Positions 54,421-64,000 of a stretch of DNA of 64,000 bases are shown here, piece after piece (position 1 is the stretch's first letter; the number at the start of each line of letters is the position of its first letter). The stretch comes from Haberlea rhodopensis (Eukaryota > Streptophyta > Magnoliopsida > Lamiales > Gesneriaceae). The DNA is taken from positions 372,001 through 436,000 of the forward strand of contig CAJQUN010000443.1 of NCBI GenBank assembly GCA_907163345.1. The letters are read 5' to 3'. Below the pieces are notes generated by a model that worked only from the letters and a program-made list of their open reading frames with translations, had not been told where the DNA came from and did not search any database. Made by a program: the position numbers and the translations under genes.

Positions 54421-56500
54421 TTATTAGCATTATTGTGGATACCATACGTTTTAATATACCGTCATGTGTTTGATGATGAGATTATGGATGTCGTGTATCG
54501 ACATATACCGTCACGTGGTTGACGGTGAGATTGTGAATGTCAGGTTTTGACATGTACCGTCAATGGTTGACAAGACTGTTACGCCGAGCAGGATTGCTCG
54601 ATGAATTATTGGATGCATTGTACCGGTGAGTGTACACATCATGTAAAAGAGGTAAATATTTTCGAGTAGTGATACCTTTGGGTATACTCGCTGGAATGGC
54701 TAAGTTCAGGCGATTGGTGGTAAGAGTAGTCATTGAGGAAACTACTCGCTTGTCGTTGTGATGTGTGGTAGACATGGTTACACCCACCCTGAGGGTGTGG
54801 AATGAGTCCTAATGGATTAGGATTGCACCGTGGTTGAGCAAGGACACCGGGATGTCCATTATGCTTTGGTGTTTTAGAGAAACATTGGGTGATGACCCAC
54901 TACTCTAAATGGATGTTACGGTATGGTATACCGAGTGGAACGTATGATACGTTGGTAGGCTTGATATCAGCCTATGGAGGCAGCGCTTTCCTAGCCAGAT
55001 ATCGTGGCAGTGATATAGTGTGCTTGTCGGAGCCATTATATTGCACGTTGGGACCGAGTTTGGTGAATCGTACGGTGATACGATGAGGGTTTATGGTAGA
55101 CTCTTGTAGTCTCTGTGTGGCATGATGATTGAGGCATGGAGTCCCTCACGGGGACGTTTATACGTCAAATGTTAAGGGACTTGTACTGGGATGGCTCAAT
55201 TCTGTTGGGAGTACCAACGTGAGTGTCGACAAGTCATTTTTAGCTTTGGTTGAGCATCCTTGCATGTGGAATGCAACGGGAGTCACAATTGGATTTGTGA
55301 GATATAGCTAGTGGGGAAACACTACTATATTGATTTTATCTCTTGGAGAGATTTGGATTGTACAGTCATGGAGACAGCAGGTATTGGTTGAGGGTTGATT
55401 GTAAATCAACCGGGGTAAGCCCTACTAGTGTTGGAGTAGGTGATGGCTTCGTACTTCCGGCGAGACGTTCGAGGAGGCATCTCTGGAGAGATGCCCAAGG
55501 ATTGTGTAGTACTATGGTATTAGTACAGAGCATTGTTAGAATGAGTATATATGGCGTATACGAGTTTCGATTTGGTAATAGTGGCTTTGATGCACTATTC
55601 TGAACCAGTTGCGTATTTTGGTTCCGGGATGTGTTTTGGTTTAAATATATCCAGTTTTCCGAATGATGGTTCGAGGTTGGAGGGTCATGTATTCATGACA
55701 TTTTCCTTATGAGGAAAGCGGTATTGATATACCTACCGATTGGGAATCTTTGGGAGATTCAACGAGTCGGTTTGTGTGGTGTCGATGTTGGAATCACACC
55801 ATTGGTTGTTGGTCTGTCAATCATTATTCTCTGCGAAGTGAGAATAGCTGGGGATTGACAGTTGGTTTTGGAACTTTGGGTGTGATCGGAGATACCCGAG
55901 CCTATTGTATTGAGTATGCGTTGTGTTGGTACTTGGGCATGTATGTGGATACGAATGCCCGCGTTTCGGTACTTGTTGAGTATCGGATTAGTCTGCTTGG
56001 TTGACGAATCTCCGGTGAGAGATTGTGGCACTTTGAGATTGGTAATCTCGATGGCAAGATGTATTCTGATGAATGACCGTGAGGGTTGTGTTGACTTCCC
56101 CTGAGGAGGGATTGTCGTATCTTAGGCCCTGGAAATTCATTTCTGGTTAATTCGATAGCCTCCCTGTTTTAGGATTGTTGAATCCTAGGGTAAACGAGGG
56201 ATGGCCAGGATCGGATTTGTTAGGTGTCGTGGTTGACACGTGTGGCGGGAATGCAATTGATTGTTCTTGCATGCCCTTTCGAGAACTTGAGACCTTGTGG
56301 AGTCTCGATAGTGTGTTTGGGACCAAGATGTGATTTCTTGGAACACACGGGTGTAGACATCTTTGGAGATGTGTTTTGTGTCTATTGGTGACCGTGAGTT
56401 GTCCGATCCGTGTTGCAAAGTGGCGCAACTACTCCCCTGTTGGAGATGGATTTGGAAATTGGGAACCGAAAGTAGTTCAGGTACACTGTTGTGTACTAAT

Positions 56501-58345
56501 TGTGATGCCCCGAAACCAATTATATGCAATTTGGGCATTAATGATGGTCATGTGATTATTTATGTTGGTAATAAATTTATATGATGGGTAATGAAGTGTT
56601 AGCATGATTTAATCATATTGATTACCAATTATGAGGAAAGTATGAATTTAATGAAGTTGTTGCATTTTTTATTAAATGCTGGTAAAATACCATGTTGGAG
56701 TATTTTATGAATCATGTTAAGTTTGGGGTGCAAATTTTAATTAATCCACAATCCCTTTTTAACCATTTACCCATCACTTTAACCCCCCCACTTTACCAAT
56801 CACTATCCCCAAATCACTTCCCAACTCAAAAACCCTTCCCATTTTCGAAATCCACCAAGGAAGGAGAAGGAAAGCTTCACAAAAACTTTGTTTGTGTGAT
56901 ATTTGTTAAGATTTGGAGCCTACAAGAGGTATGGAACCCTTCCTAAGTTTTTATGATGTTTGGTGTTGAAATGGGTTAGTTTTTGATGATTTATATGGGT
57001 TTGTTTTGGGTATATGTTGTTTATGGTTGGGGTATGGTCTTTGAAGTGTTTTATGTGGGTTTTAGTGGGTTATGATGTTATTGGTGTTGTAGGAAAGTTT
57101 GGATTTGCAAGGCATGAAGAGGAGCTTGAAAAATGCTCATTAATGGCGATTTTCGGAGTTCAGCATCGCCCGTTTTTGGCGATCGATCGCGAGCCTCCAG
57201 TGCGCGCCAGTAGCATTTGGCGATCGATCGCCACCTTTGGGCGATCGATCGGCGAGGCTGGCGATCGATCGCGCCAAAAGTGGCGATCGATCGCCAAGAT
57301 GTAAAAATTTGAGCCTCGTCCAGTATGATCTCGCGATCGATCGGGCCTGGGCGGCGATCGATCGCGAGGTATAAAAATGTGTATTTTTGATGTTTTTGTG
57401 GGATTTTTGGATATTGGACTATGATTAGCTTCTAATATCGATTTGTATGGTTATATAGAACTATCCCAAGTACCCACAACCTCAAGGAGATAAAACTCTC
57501 CGATTTCTCCACTTTTGGGATTAAGGTACGTAAGAAACGTACGGGCATCGGACGGTAAACTATACTCCTACATATGATGTTTATAATGATGATGTTTATA
57601 ATGATGATGATTTTGATGATGATGATTACGATGATGATGTCTATAATGATGAGTATGATAAGTAAATTATGATAATGATGTTTATGATAAGTAAGTTATG
57701 ACGAGGATGTTCATGATAAGTGAAGGGGATACGATGTCCATGAGGATGATTATGATAAGTAACGATGATGTTTATATGATGTCTATATCATGATACGATG
57801 TCATGATATGGTAAGATGCCATACGATGTTATGATTGGGTGAGACGCCCACACGGCAAGATGCCATACGATGTTTATGATATGGTAAGACGCCATATAAC
57901 AGGGTAAGACGTCCATACGTATGAATGTAAATCAGGGTCAACAAGAAGAAGTTAACGAATAACTAGCAAGTTTACTTAACTAAGATTTCATGCATTTACT
58001 GTTATGATTCTTTTATGATGATTAAGTAAAGATGTGCATGCTCACGATGTATTGTCCCTGTAGGTACACTTTTGGACAGAAGGCTCAGGGTCGGGTTGAG
58101 ACAGTGAGCTATGAGGAGCATGAAAGGAATTAGGATACAGGATTTTTGGATAGTCTCTACTCTAGGAGTAGTATAATTCTATCGCTTTAACATTCATTTT
58201 GAGAATGTAATCAATTAAGTTTGAAATTTCACTTTTTGGCTTGTAATCTTATAGCTCAAACTACAACCTTAACCATACGATGTTATTAATACATGTCTAG
58301 TCCATTATATGTGTTAAAGATGATGTTACGGTAGGAGGACCCTAC
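56501..58345 (+). repeat. 5' LTR of the plus-strand Tekay-like element
   Basis: 1845 bp, TGTGATGCCCCG to GGACCCTACA. It contains a GATCGATC cluster at 57179-57368, then GATGAT microsatellite sequence (57575-57660) and GGTAAGACGCCATAC-type repeats (57800-57920). Confidence 0.92.
57179..57368. repeat. GATCGATC palindrome cluster (Tekay-type 5' LTR)
   Basis: Seven motifs in 190 bp, all with an intact GCGATCGATCG core; several are the perfect 12-bp palindrome GCGATCGATCGC. It is about 680 bp from the LTR start. Confidence 0.95.
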
Positions 58346-58349
58346 ATTA

Positions 58350-58361
58350 GTGGTATCAGAC
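58350..58361 (+). other. Primer binding site (tRNA-iMet type)
   Basis: TGGTATCAGACC starts four bases after the LTR. One base differs from the TGGTATCAGAGC of the other Tekay-type elements. Confidence 0.85.
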
Positions 58362-58539
58362 CAGTGGTTAGATAACCCGGGAATGAGTGAAGGGTAGCAT
58401 TAGCAATAAGTTAGCTAGGTGCTTACTTTCAAACATGTTGCATATGAAGTATATGATGTTGTGCTAACATGTTTTGTTTATCTAACGAGGTATTCTATGA
58501 ACTGCTTTTGGGTGTTGTTATTAACCCTTGTCTTGCAGT

Positions 58540-60117
58540 ATGGCAGCAAACGTGGAAGTGGGTGACGCTGTGAGTGTCAATGCAAGTGCCGGACGCACAA
58601 ATCCCCTACCCTCGCCAGCCTTTGGCGAAGAACCATCTGAACAGCAATTGCTGCCTGGGGAACTGAGCTTGACATACCGACCCCCGACCTTTGAAGGAAC
58701 GGAAACAGGGGAACAAGCTGAAGAGTAGTTAGAAAGAATAGAGCAAATCTTCGTGGAAGCTCCTTGTGCTAAGACGGCCTGGATAAGACTAGCAGAGTTC
58801 CAGTTGGCCAAGAAGGCGCTGATGTGGTGGAAGACCACAGTGGTAGAGCAAGAGGCTCAAGGTTATGAAGTAAATTGGAAGATGTTTCGAACTCGATTCC
58901 TAAACCGCTACTTTTCAGCTGCTGCACGACAAGCCAAGGAAGACGAATTTACTCACCTCAAGCAAGGTAGCATGTCAGTATCAGATTATGTTCTTCAATA
59001 CTGTTCCTTACTCAGATATGTGTCTCATATCGCCACAAGTACGCAAGCAAAGATGAGGAACTTCATGAAGGGCTTGAGGCCGAAACTGTATGATAGGGTG
59101 ATCACTTATGGCCCTACTTGCTTTGATGATGCACTGTCACGGGCTGAGTTAGCCGAGCTAGGAGTTGGTGCATACCCTGATGTCGTACCACCTCCAGCAC
59201 CCCCTCAAAAATCCACTCCTGATAATTTGAAGCCAAGGGGTGATCAGTTCAAACCAAGAGGAAACACATCGGCGTCAAGGTTCAGTGGTAAGAGGCCCGA
59301 CAACCGTTGGAAAGGAAACCGTAGGGATGACGCCCAGTCAGGAAGAGGACAGCCTCAGGGAGGCAGATTTGGGAAGGTTCTGTGTTCTAATTGTGGGCAA
59401 CCACATCCGACAAAAGACTGCGTGGGATGCTATGTTTGTGGCAGCAAGGGCCACTTTGCTCGGCAATGTCCCAACCGGGAAGGACAACCGAACTCTACTG
59501 GGAGGCCTGCAGAAAGAGCAGTACAACACAGGCCGCCGGTTATGCCGAGGCAGTATAGAGGTCAGCCCATGGGGCCACCTCAGGGACAGGTTTATGCCTT
59601 GACGAGGGAGCAGGCTACAGCGGCTCCGGAGGAGGTTATAGCGGGTACGTGTCTTTTATTTACGCACCCTGCTTTTATATTGATCGACACAGGTGCTTCA
59701 CACTCTTTCGTGTCGACAAATTTTGTGGAAAGACACCACATATGCACTTCTCCGTCGCCCACGCCTCTTATAGTCTCGACCCCCGCTGGAAGAAGTATGA
59801 CTACTGATCGTATTATCTATGATGGCCTCATTTATTTTGAGGATAATGAGCTAAGGTCAGATTTGATTGTTCTGGGGATATCAGACTTTGACTGCATTGT
59901 AGGCATTGATGTTCTGAACAGGTATCAGGCAGTTGTGAACTGCAGGCAGAGGACTGTCCGATTCAGATCTGATATGGGAGTCCAATGGACATTCTTTGGG
60001 GATGGTTCTCGTTCTAAGATTCCGTTGATATCTGCTGTCAAGATGGCGCAATTGTTGGAACGAGGCCATACAGGATATCTCATATATGCCGTTGATGTTA
60101 CGGAAATGAAAGAATAA
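58540..60117 (+). pseudogene. Tekay-like gag-protease, broken
   Basis: ATG 58540 (MAANVEVGDAVSVNAS) follows the PBS by 180 bases. An in-frame TAG at 58726-58728 replaces a Trp codon; the frame then stays open to TAA 60115-60117. Capsid: KTAWIRLAEFQLAKKALMWW and FRTRFLNRYFSAAARQAKED. There are two cysteine knuckles, CSNCGQPHPTKDC and the CCHC CYVCGSKGHFARQC. The protease has LIDTGASHSFV and DFDCIVGIDVLNRY. The TAA separates gag-protease from pol, which continues in the same frame. Confidence 0.9.
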
Positions 60118-61530
60118 GTAAAAGTTGAGGATGTGCCCGTAGTGGCGGAATTCCCTGATGTCTTTCCGGAGGAGATTCCCGGATTCCCACCAACGAGAGA
60201 GGTCGAGTTTGGGATTGAGTTATTACCGGGGACATCTGCCATTTCTCGTGCCCCTTATAGGATGGCACCAGCGGAGCTAAGGGAATTAAAGATTCAGTTG
60301 CAAGAGCTCCTTGATAAGGGCTATATACGCCCTAGCGTATCGCCCTGGGGTGCACCAGTTTTATTTGTTAAGAAGAAAGGTGGTTCGATGCGTCTGTGCA
60401 TCGATTACAGACAACTGAACAAAGCTACAGTGAAGAACAAGTATCCACTCCCGAGGATCGATGATTTGTTTGACCAGTTGCAGGGTACGAGGCTCTACAA
60501 TAAGATCGATCTGAGGTCGGGATACCATCAGATTCGAGTAAGGGAAGATGATGTTCAGAAGACAGCTTTCAGGACTAGATATGGGCACTATGAATTTCTA
60601 GTCATGCCTTTTGGGGGTGACGAATGCCCCAGCTGTTTTCATGAGTTTGATGAACAGAGTGTTCCAGCCATATTTGGATCAGTTCGTCATAGTTTTCATT
60701 GACGACATACTCATCTACTCCCGGACCGAAGAGGAACACGTGAAGCACTTGAGAACAGTACTCCAGATCCTTAGGGATCATCAGTTATATGCGAAGCTTA
60801 GCAAGTGTGAGTTCTGGTTGAATAGTGTGGTATTCTTGGGCCATGTTATATCTAGCAGTGGGATATCTGTGGATCCCAGGAAGATTGAAGCTGTTATGGA
60901 GTGGGCTGCACCCACTTCTGTGCCCAAGATACGGAGCTTCCTTGGTTTAGCAGGTTATTACCGACGCTTTGTCGAGGGATTTTCTAAGATCGCTAAGCCA
61001 TTGACACAGCTGACTCAGAAAGGAGTCCCGTTCTATTGGTCCAAATCTTGTGAGAAAAGCTTCCAAGAGTTGAAGCGTCGTATGACGACAGCGCCAGTGT
61101 TGGTGATTCCTTCTGAAAATAAGAGATTTGCTTTGTGCATCACTACAAGGTTTGGGATGTGTGTTGATGCAAGATAAGCACGTGGTGGCTTATGCTTCGA
61201 GGCAGTTGAAACCTCATGAGACCAGGTACCCAGTTCATGATCTAGAACTGGCAGCCATCATTTTCGCCTTGAAGATTTGGCGTCATTACCTTTATGGTAT
61301 GATGTTTACCATCTATACGGACCATAAGAGCCTGAAGTTCCTATTCACTCAGGCTGAATTGAATATGAGGCAAAGAATGTGGATGGATCTACTCAAAGGT
61401 TATGACTGTGAGATTGAGTATCATTCTGGTAAGGCAAATTTGATAGCAGACGCCTTAAGTCGGAAGGTGAAGAGTACTGCTGAGGACGTTATGTGTTTAT
61501 CAGCTATGATGACTTCTTATTGACATCTGG
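60118..61530 (+). pseudogene. Tekay-like RT and RNase H, broken
   Basis: RT: EEIPGFPPTREVEFGIE, GAPVLFVKKKGGSMRLCIDY, LYNKIDLRSGYHQIRVRED, LVMPFG, then a one-base insertion in a G run at about 60610, then VTNAPAVFMSLMNRV and FVIVFIDDILIYS. In RNase H the first catalytic segment (usually YTDAS) is deleted near 61135-61145 with a frameshift. FTIYTDHKSLKFLF and NLIADALSRK follow. A stop after MMTSY (61521-61523) replaces a Cys codon seen in the minus-strand copy. Confidence 0.9.
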
Positions 61531-61544
61531 GCTATGATTTTGAT

Positions 61545-62837
61545 GTGGACGTGTCGCCGGTGCGAGTGTCGACCTTGTTGGCTGAGCCAGACATATTTGA
61601 AGCTATCAGGAAAGCCCAGAGGTTAGATGATGAAGTTCAGAGATGGTCATCGATAGTACTTCGAGGACAACCATCAAAGTTCAGAATGGCAGAAGATGAT
61701 TCCTTGAGGCTGGGTAACCGATGGGTTGTCCCAGATACACCAGAGTTGCGTAGAGGAATTTTGGAGTGAGCCCACAGTAGTCGGTTCAGTATCCACCCAG
61801 GAGGAAGAAAGATGTACAAGGACCTATGTGGTCAATTCTGGTGGAGACGCATGAAGCGTGATGTTATGACTTTCGTCAAAAGATGCTTAATCTGCCAGCA
61901 AGTAAAGGCAGAAAGACAGAGGCCTGGTGGTGAGCTGAAGAGCTTGGAAGTACCTAAGTGGAAGTGGGAGCACATATCTATGGACTTCGTGACCCACCTA
62001 CCAAGAACGGCCTCAGGATTTGATGCGATCTGGGTGATCGTGGATAGGCTGACGAAGGTAGCTCATTTCATCCCCTATTGTATGACTTTCACATACCTAA
62101 GGATGGCCCAATTGTATGTACGGGATGTGGTGAGGTTACATGAAATTCCAGTTTCGATTGTGTCTGACAGAGACTCAAGGTTTACTTCTCATTTCTGGGA
62201 GGGTCTCCAGACAGCTTTGGGCACCGAGGTGAGACTGAGTACAGCTTATCACCCTCAAACAGACGGCCAAACGGAGCGTACTATACAGACGCTCGAAGAT
62301 ATGTTGAGGGCCTGTGTGTTAGAGTTTGATACTCCATGGCAGGATGCGGTGCCATTGGTGGAGTTCTCCTATAATAACAGCTATCAGGCGAGCATTCAAA
62401 TGGCCCCTTTTGAAGCTCTTTATGGTCGACGCTGTAGGTCACCGCTGTATTGGGAGGACTTGACAAGTAAAGCGGTCGGAGGACCGGATATGATTAAGAA
62501 CATGGAAGAAAAGATTAAGATGATACGTTTAAAGATGAAAGCGGCCCAAGATAGGCAAGCAGCCTATGCCAATAAGCGGCGACGGCCGCTAGAATTCCAA
62601 GTAGGAGACAAGGTTTTCTTAAAAATCTCACCCTTCAGGGGTGTGGTCCGTTTTGGTATGCGGGGAAAGTTATCTCCGAGATATGTCGGACCGTATGAGG
62701 TATTGTAGCGTATTGGTACATTGGCTTACCGTTTGGCTCTACCGCCGTCTTTATCTGGGATTCATGATGTTTTCCACGTTTCTATGCTACAGAAGTATGA
62801 GCCAGACCCGTCTCATGTTTTACAGCCTACTGTATGA
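61545..62837 (+). pseudogene. Tekay-like integrase, truncated before the chromodomain
   Basis: After a stop at 61767-61769, the HHCC finger (SSRFSIHPG, CLICQQV) and the core are open from 61812: HISMDFVTHLP (Asp), VSDRDSRFTSHFW (Asp), DGQTERTIQTLEDML (Glu), then the GPY module KLSPRYVGPYEVL, a TAG (62706-62708), RIGTLAYRLALPPSLSGIHD and VFHVSMLQKYEPDPSHV, stopping at 62835-62837. A Tekay integrase normally continues into a C-terminal chromodomain; here only the terminal FEDEIL codons remain, in another frame (about 62875-62893). Confidence 0.9.
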
Positions 62838-62892
62838 TTTATGTTTAGTTTATTTATGGGTAAGTGCATGCGATTTCGAGGACGAAATCTTA

Positions 62893-62904
62893 TAAGTAGG
62901 GGAG
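62893..62904 (+). other. Polypurine tract
   Basis: AAGTAGGGGAGT lies just before the 3' LTR start at 62908. Confidence 0.75.
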
Positions 62905-62907
62905 TAA

Positions 62908-64000
62908 TGTGATGCCCCGAAACCAATTATATGCAATTTGGGCATTAATGATGGTCATGTGATTATTTATGTTGGTAATTAATTTATATGATGGGTAATG
63001 AAGTGTTAGCATGATTTAATCATATTGATTACCAATTATGAGGAAAGTATGAATTTAATGAAGTTGTTGCATTTTTTATTAAATGCTGGTAAAATACCAT
63101 GTTGGAGTATTTTATGAATCATGTTAAGTTTGGGGTGCAAATTTTAATTAATCCACAATCCCAATTTAACCCTTTACCCATCACTTTAACCCCCCACTTT
63201 ACCAATCACTTTTTAAAATCCCCAAATCACTTCCCAACTCAAAAACCCTTCCCATTTTCGAAATCCACCAAGGAAGGAGAAGGAAAGCTTCACAAAAACT
63301 TTGTTTGTGTGATATTTGTTAAGATTTGGAGCCTACAAGAGGTATGGAACCCTTCCTAAAGTTTTTATGATGTTTGGTGTTGAAATGGGTTAGTTTTTGA
63401 TGATTTATGTGGGTTTGTTTTGGGTATATGTTGTTTATGGTTGGGGTATGGTTTTTGAAGCGTTTTATGTGGATTTTAGTGGGTTATGATGTTATTGGTG
63501 TTGTAGGAAAGTTTGGATTTGCAAGGCATGAAGAGGAGCTTGAAAAATGCTCATTAATGGCGATTTTTCGAAGTTCAGCATCGCCCGTTTTTGGCGATCG
63601 ATCGCGAGCCTCCAGTGCGCGCCAGTAGCATTTGGCGATCGATCGCCACCTTTGGGCGATCGATCAGCGAGGCTGGCGATCGATCGCCAAAAGTGGCGAT
63701 CGATCGCCAAGATGTAAAAATTTGAGCATCATCCAGTATGATCTCGCGATCGATCGGGACTGGGCGGCGATCGATCGCGAGGTATAAAAATGTGTATTTT
63801 TGATGTTTTTGTGGGATTTTTGGATATTGGACTATGATTAGCTTCTAATATCGATTTGTATGGTTATGTAGAACCATCCCAAGTACCCACAACCTCAAGG
63901 AGATAAAGCTCTCCGATTTCTCCACTTTTGGGATTAAGGTACGTAAGAAACGTACGGGCATCGGACGGTAAACTATACTCCTACATATGATGTTTATAAT
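62908..64000 (+). repeat. 3' LTR of the plus-strand Tekay-like element (partial)
   Basis: The first 1093 bp are visible and align with 56501-57590. The window ends inside the LTR. It includes the GATCGATC cluster at 63594-63781. Confidence 0.92.
63594..63781. repeat. GATCGATC palindrome cluster (Tekay-type 3' LTR)
   Basis: Seven motifs matching those at 57179-57368, with one unit changed (GCGATCGATCAGC). All but one are conserved although the surrounding LTR has diverged. Confidence 0.95.

Larger units (their letters stand above)
50984..56500 (+). mobile_element. Degraded plus-strand LARD
   Basis: The LTR start TGTGATGCCCGGGG, LTR body and interior all align with the complete LARD at 15233-24015 in reverse. 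The end of the LTR, the PBS and the start of the interior are deleted: LTR-like sequence near 53110 runs into interior arrays by 53300 with no GGTCCTTACA end. The right part, including the 3' LTR, is separated by the Tekay-like element inserted at 56501, whose left flank is CTAAT. No coding domain is present. Confidence 0.85.
56501..64000 (+). mobile_element. Plus-strand Tekay-like Ty3/gypsy element, 3' end beyond the window
   Basis: 5' LTR 56501-58345, PBS 58350, gag-protease 58540-60117, pol 60118-62837, PPT 62893-62904, and 3' LTR from 62908. Domain order protease-RT-RNase H-integrase and sequence wording match Tekay/Del. Pol has several lesions and the chromodomain is missing. The two LTRs differ by substitutions and small indels (for example AATTTAACCC against TTTTTAACCA near 56757/63163), so the insertion is not recent. 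Confidence 0.92.

Noticed and set aside
55343..55603. An 86-residue frame also open in the other LARD copy (18933-19166), with similar protein and an in-frame indel
   Set aside because: Both frames start at TTG, not ATG; a stop lies a few codons upstream, and no domain is recognised. Nucleotide similarity between copies is enough to explain it.

Overview
This is plant nuclear DNA from a repeat-dense, probably heterochromatic region. The evidence is the set of plant-specific retrotransposon lineages present: an Angela/BARE-like Ty1/copia, Tekay/Del-like and Athila-like Ty3/gypsy, and a Tat-lineage Ty3/gypsy with a second RNase H and an antisense ORF. There is also a TRIM, a hAT-type MITE, plant mobile domain (PMD) fragments and a broken receptor-like kinase. 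I cannot name the species. I see no intact host gene, no RNA gene and no CRISPR; nearly everything is transposon sequence, mostly decayed. The one intact long ORF belongs to the copia element. || Left block (1-30.6 kb) is a nest about five levels deep. The 3' end and 3' LTR of a plus-strand Athila-like element (28874-30580) abut the 5' LTR of a minus-strand Tekay-like element (5' LTR 26751-28873, gag-pol to 24021). Its pol is split by a complete non-autonomous LTR element (LARD, 15233-24015, target duplication GGTAC), resumes at 15227, and is cut at about 14555 by a minus-strand Athila-like element (LTR 13044-14555, PBS 13021-13038, gag 12958-12208). That gag is split by a solo Tekay-type LTR (1577-12202, duplication TTGGG), which is split by an intact copia element (1629-10344, duplication TAAAT). 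Resuming Athila gag-protease runs from 1571 to about 194 and ends at a copia LTR fragment (1-193). || Middle (30.6-51 kb): a (CCA/CTA)-rich simple repeat, a hAT MITE with an 8-bp duplication, a decayed hAT transposase, a LARD LTR fragment, and a Sirevirus-like copia tail split by a 9.9-kb Tat element (35075-44962, duplication TTATG). The Tat element carries minus-strand gag-pol, a plus-strand antisense ORF with its own TATA box, and an 11-copy tandem repeat. Next come two PMD fragments, a receptor-like kinase pseudogene, a PMD-bearing inverted-repeat element and a TRIM (50083-50654, duplication CATGA). || Right (51-64 kb): a degraded plus-strand LARD (50984-56500) cut by a plus-strand Tekay-like element (56501 to past the window end) with several disabling lesions and no chromodomain. 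|| The most unusual shared signal is a cluster of 7-9 copies of a GATCGATC-core palindrome. It recurs in LTRs of both Tekay-type and Athila-type elements, which are different lineages, and once outside any LTR I can define. A second shared module, arrays of short CGCT...AGCG inverted repeats, occurs in the LARD interiors and in Tekay-type LTRs.
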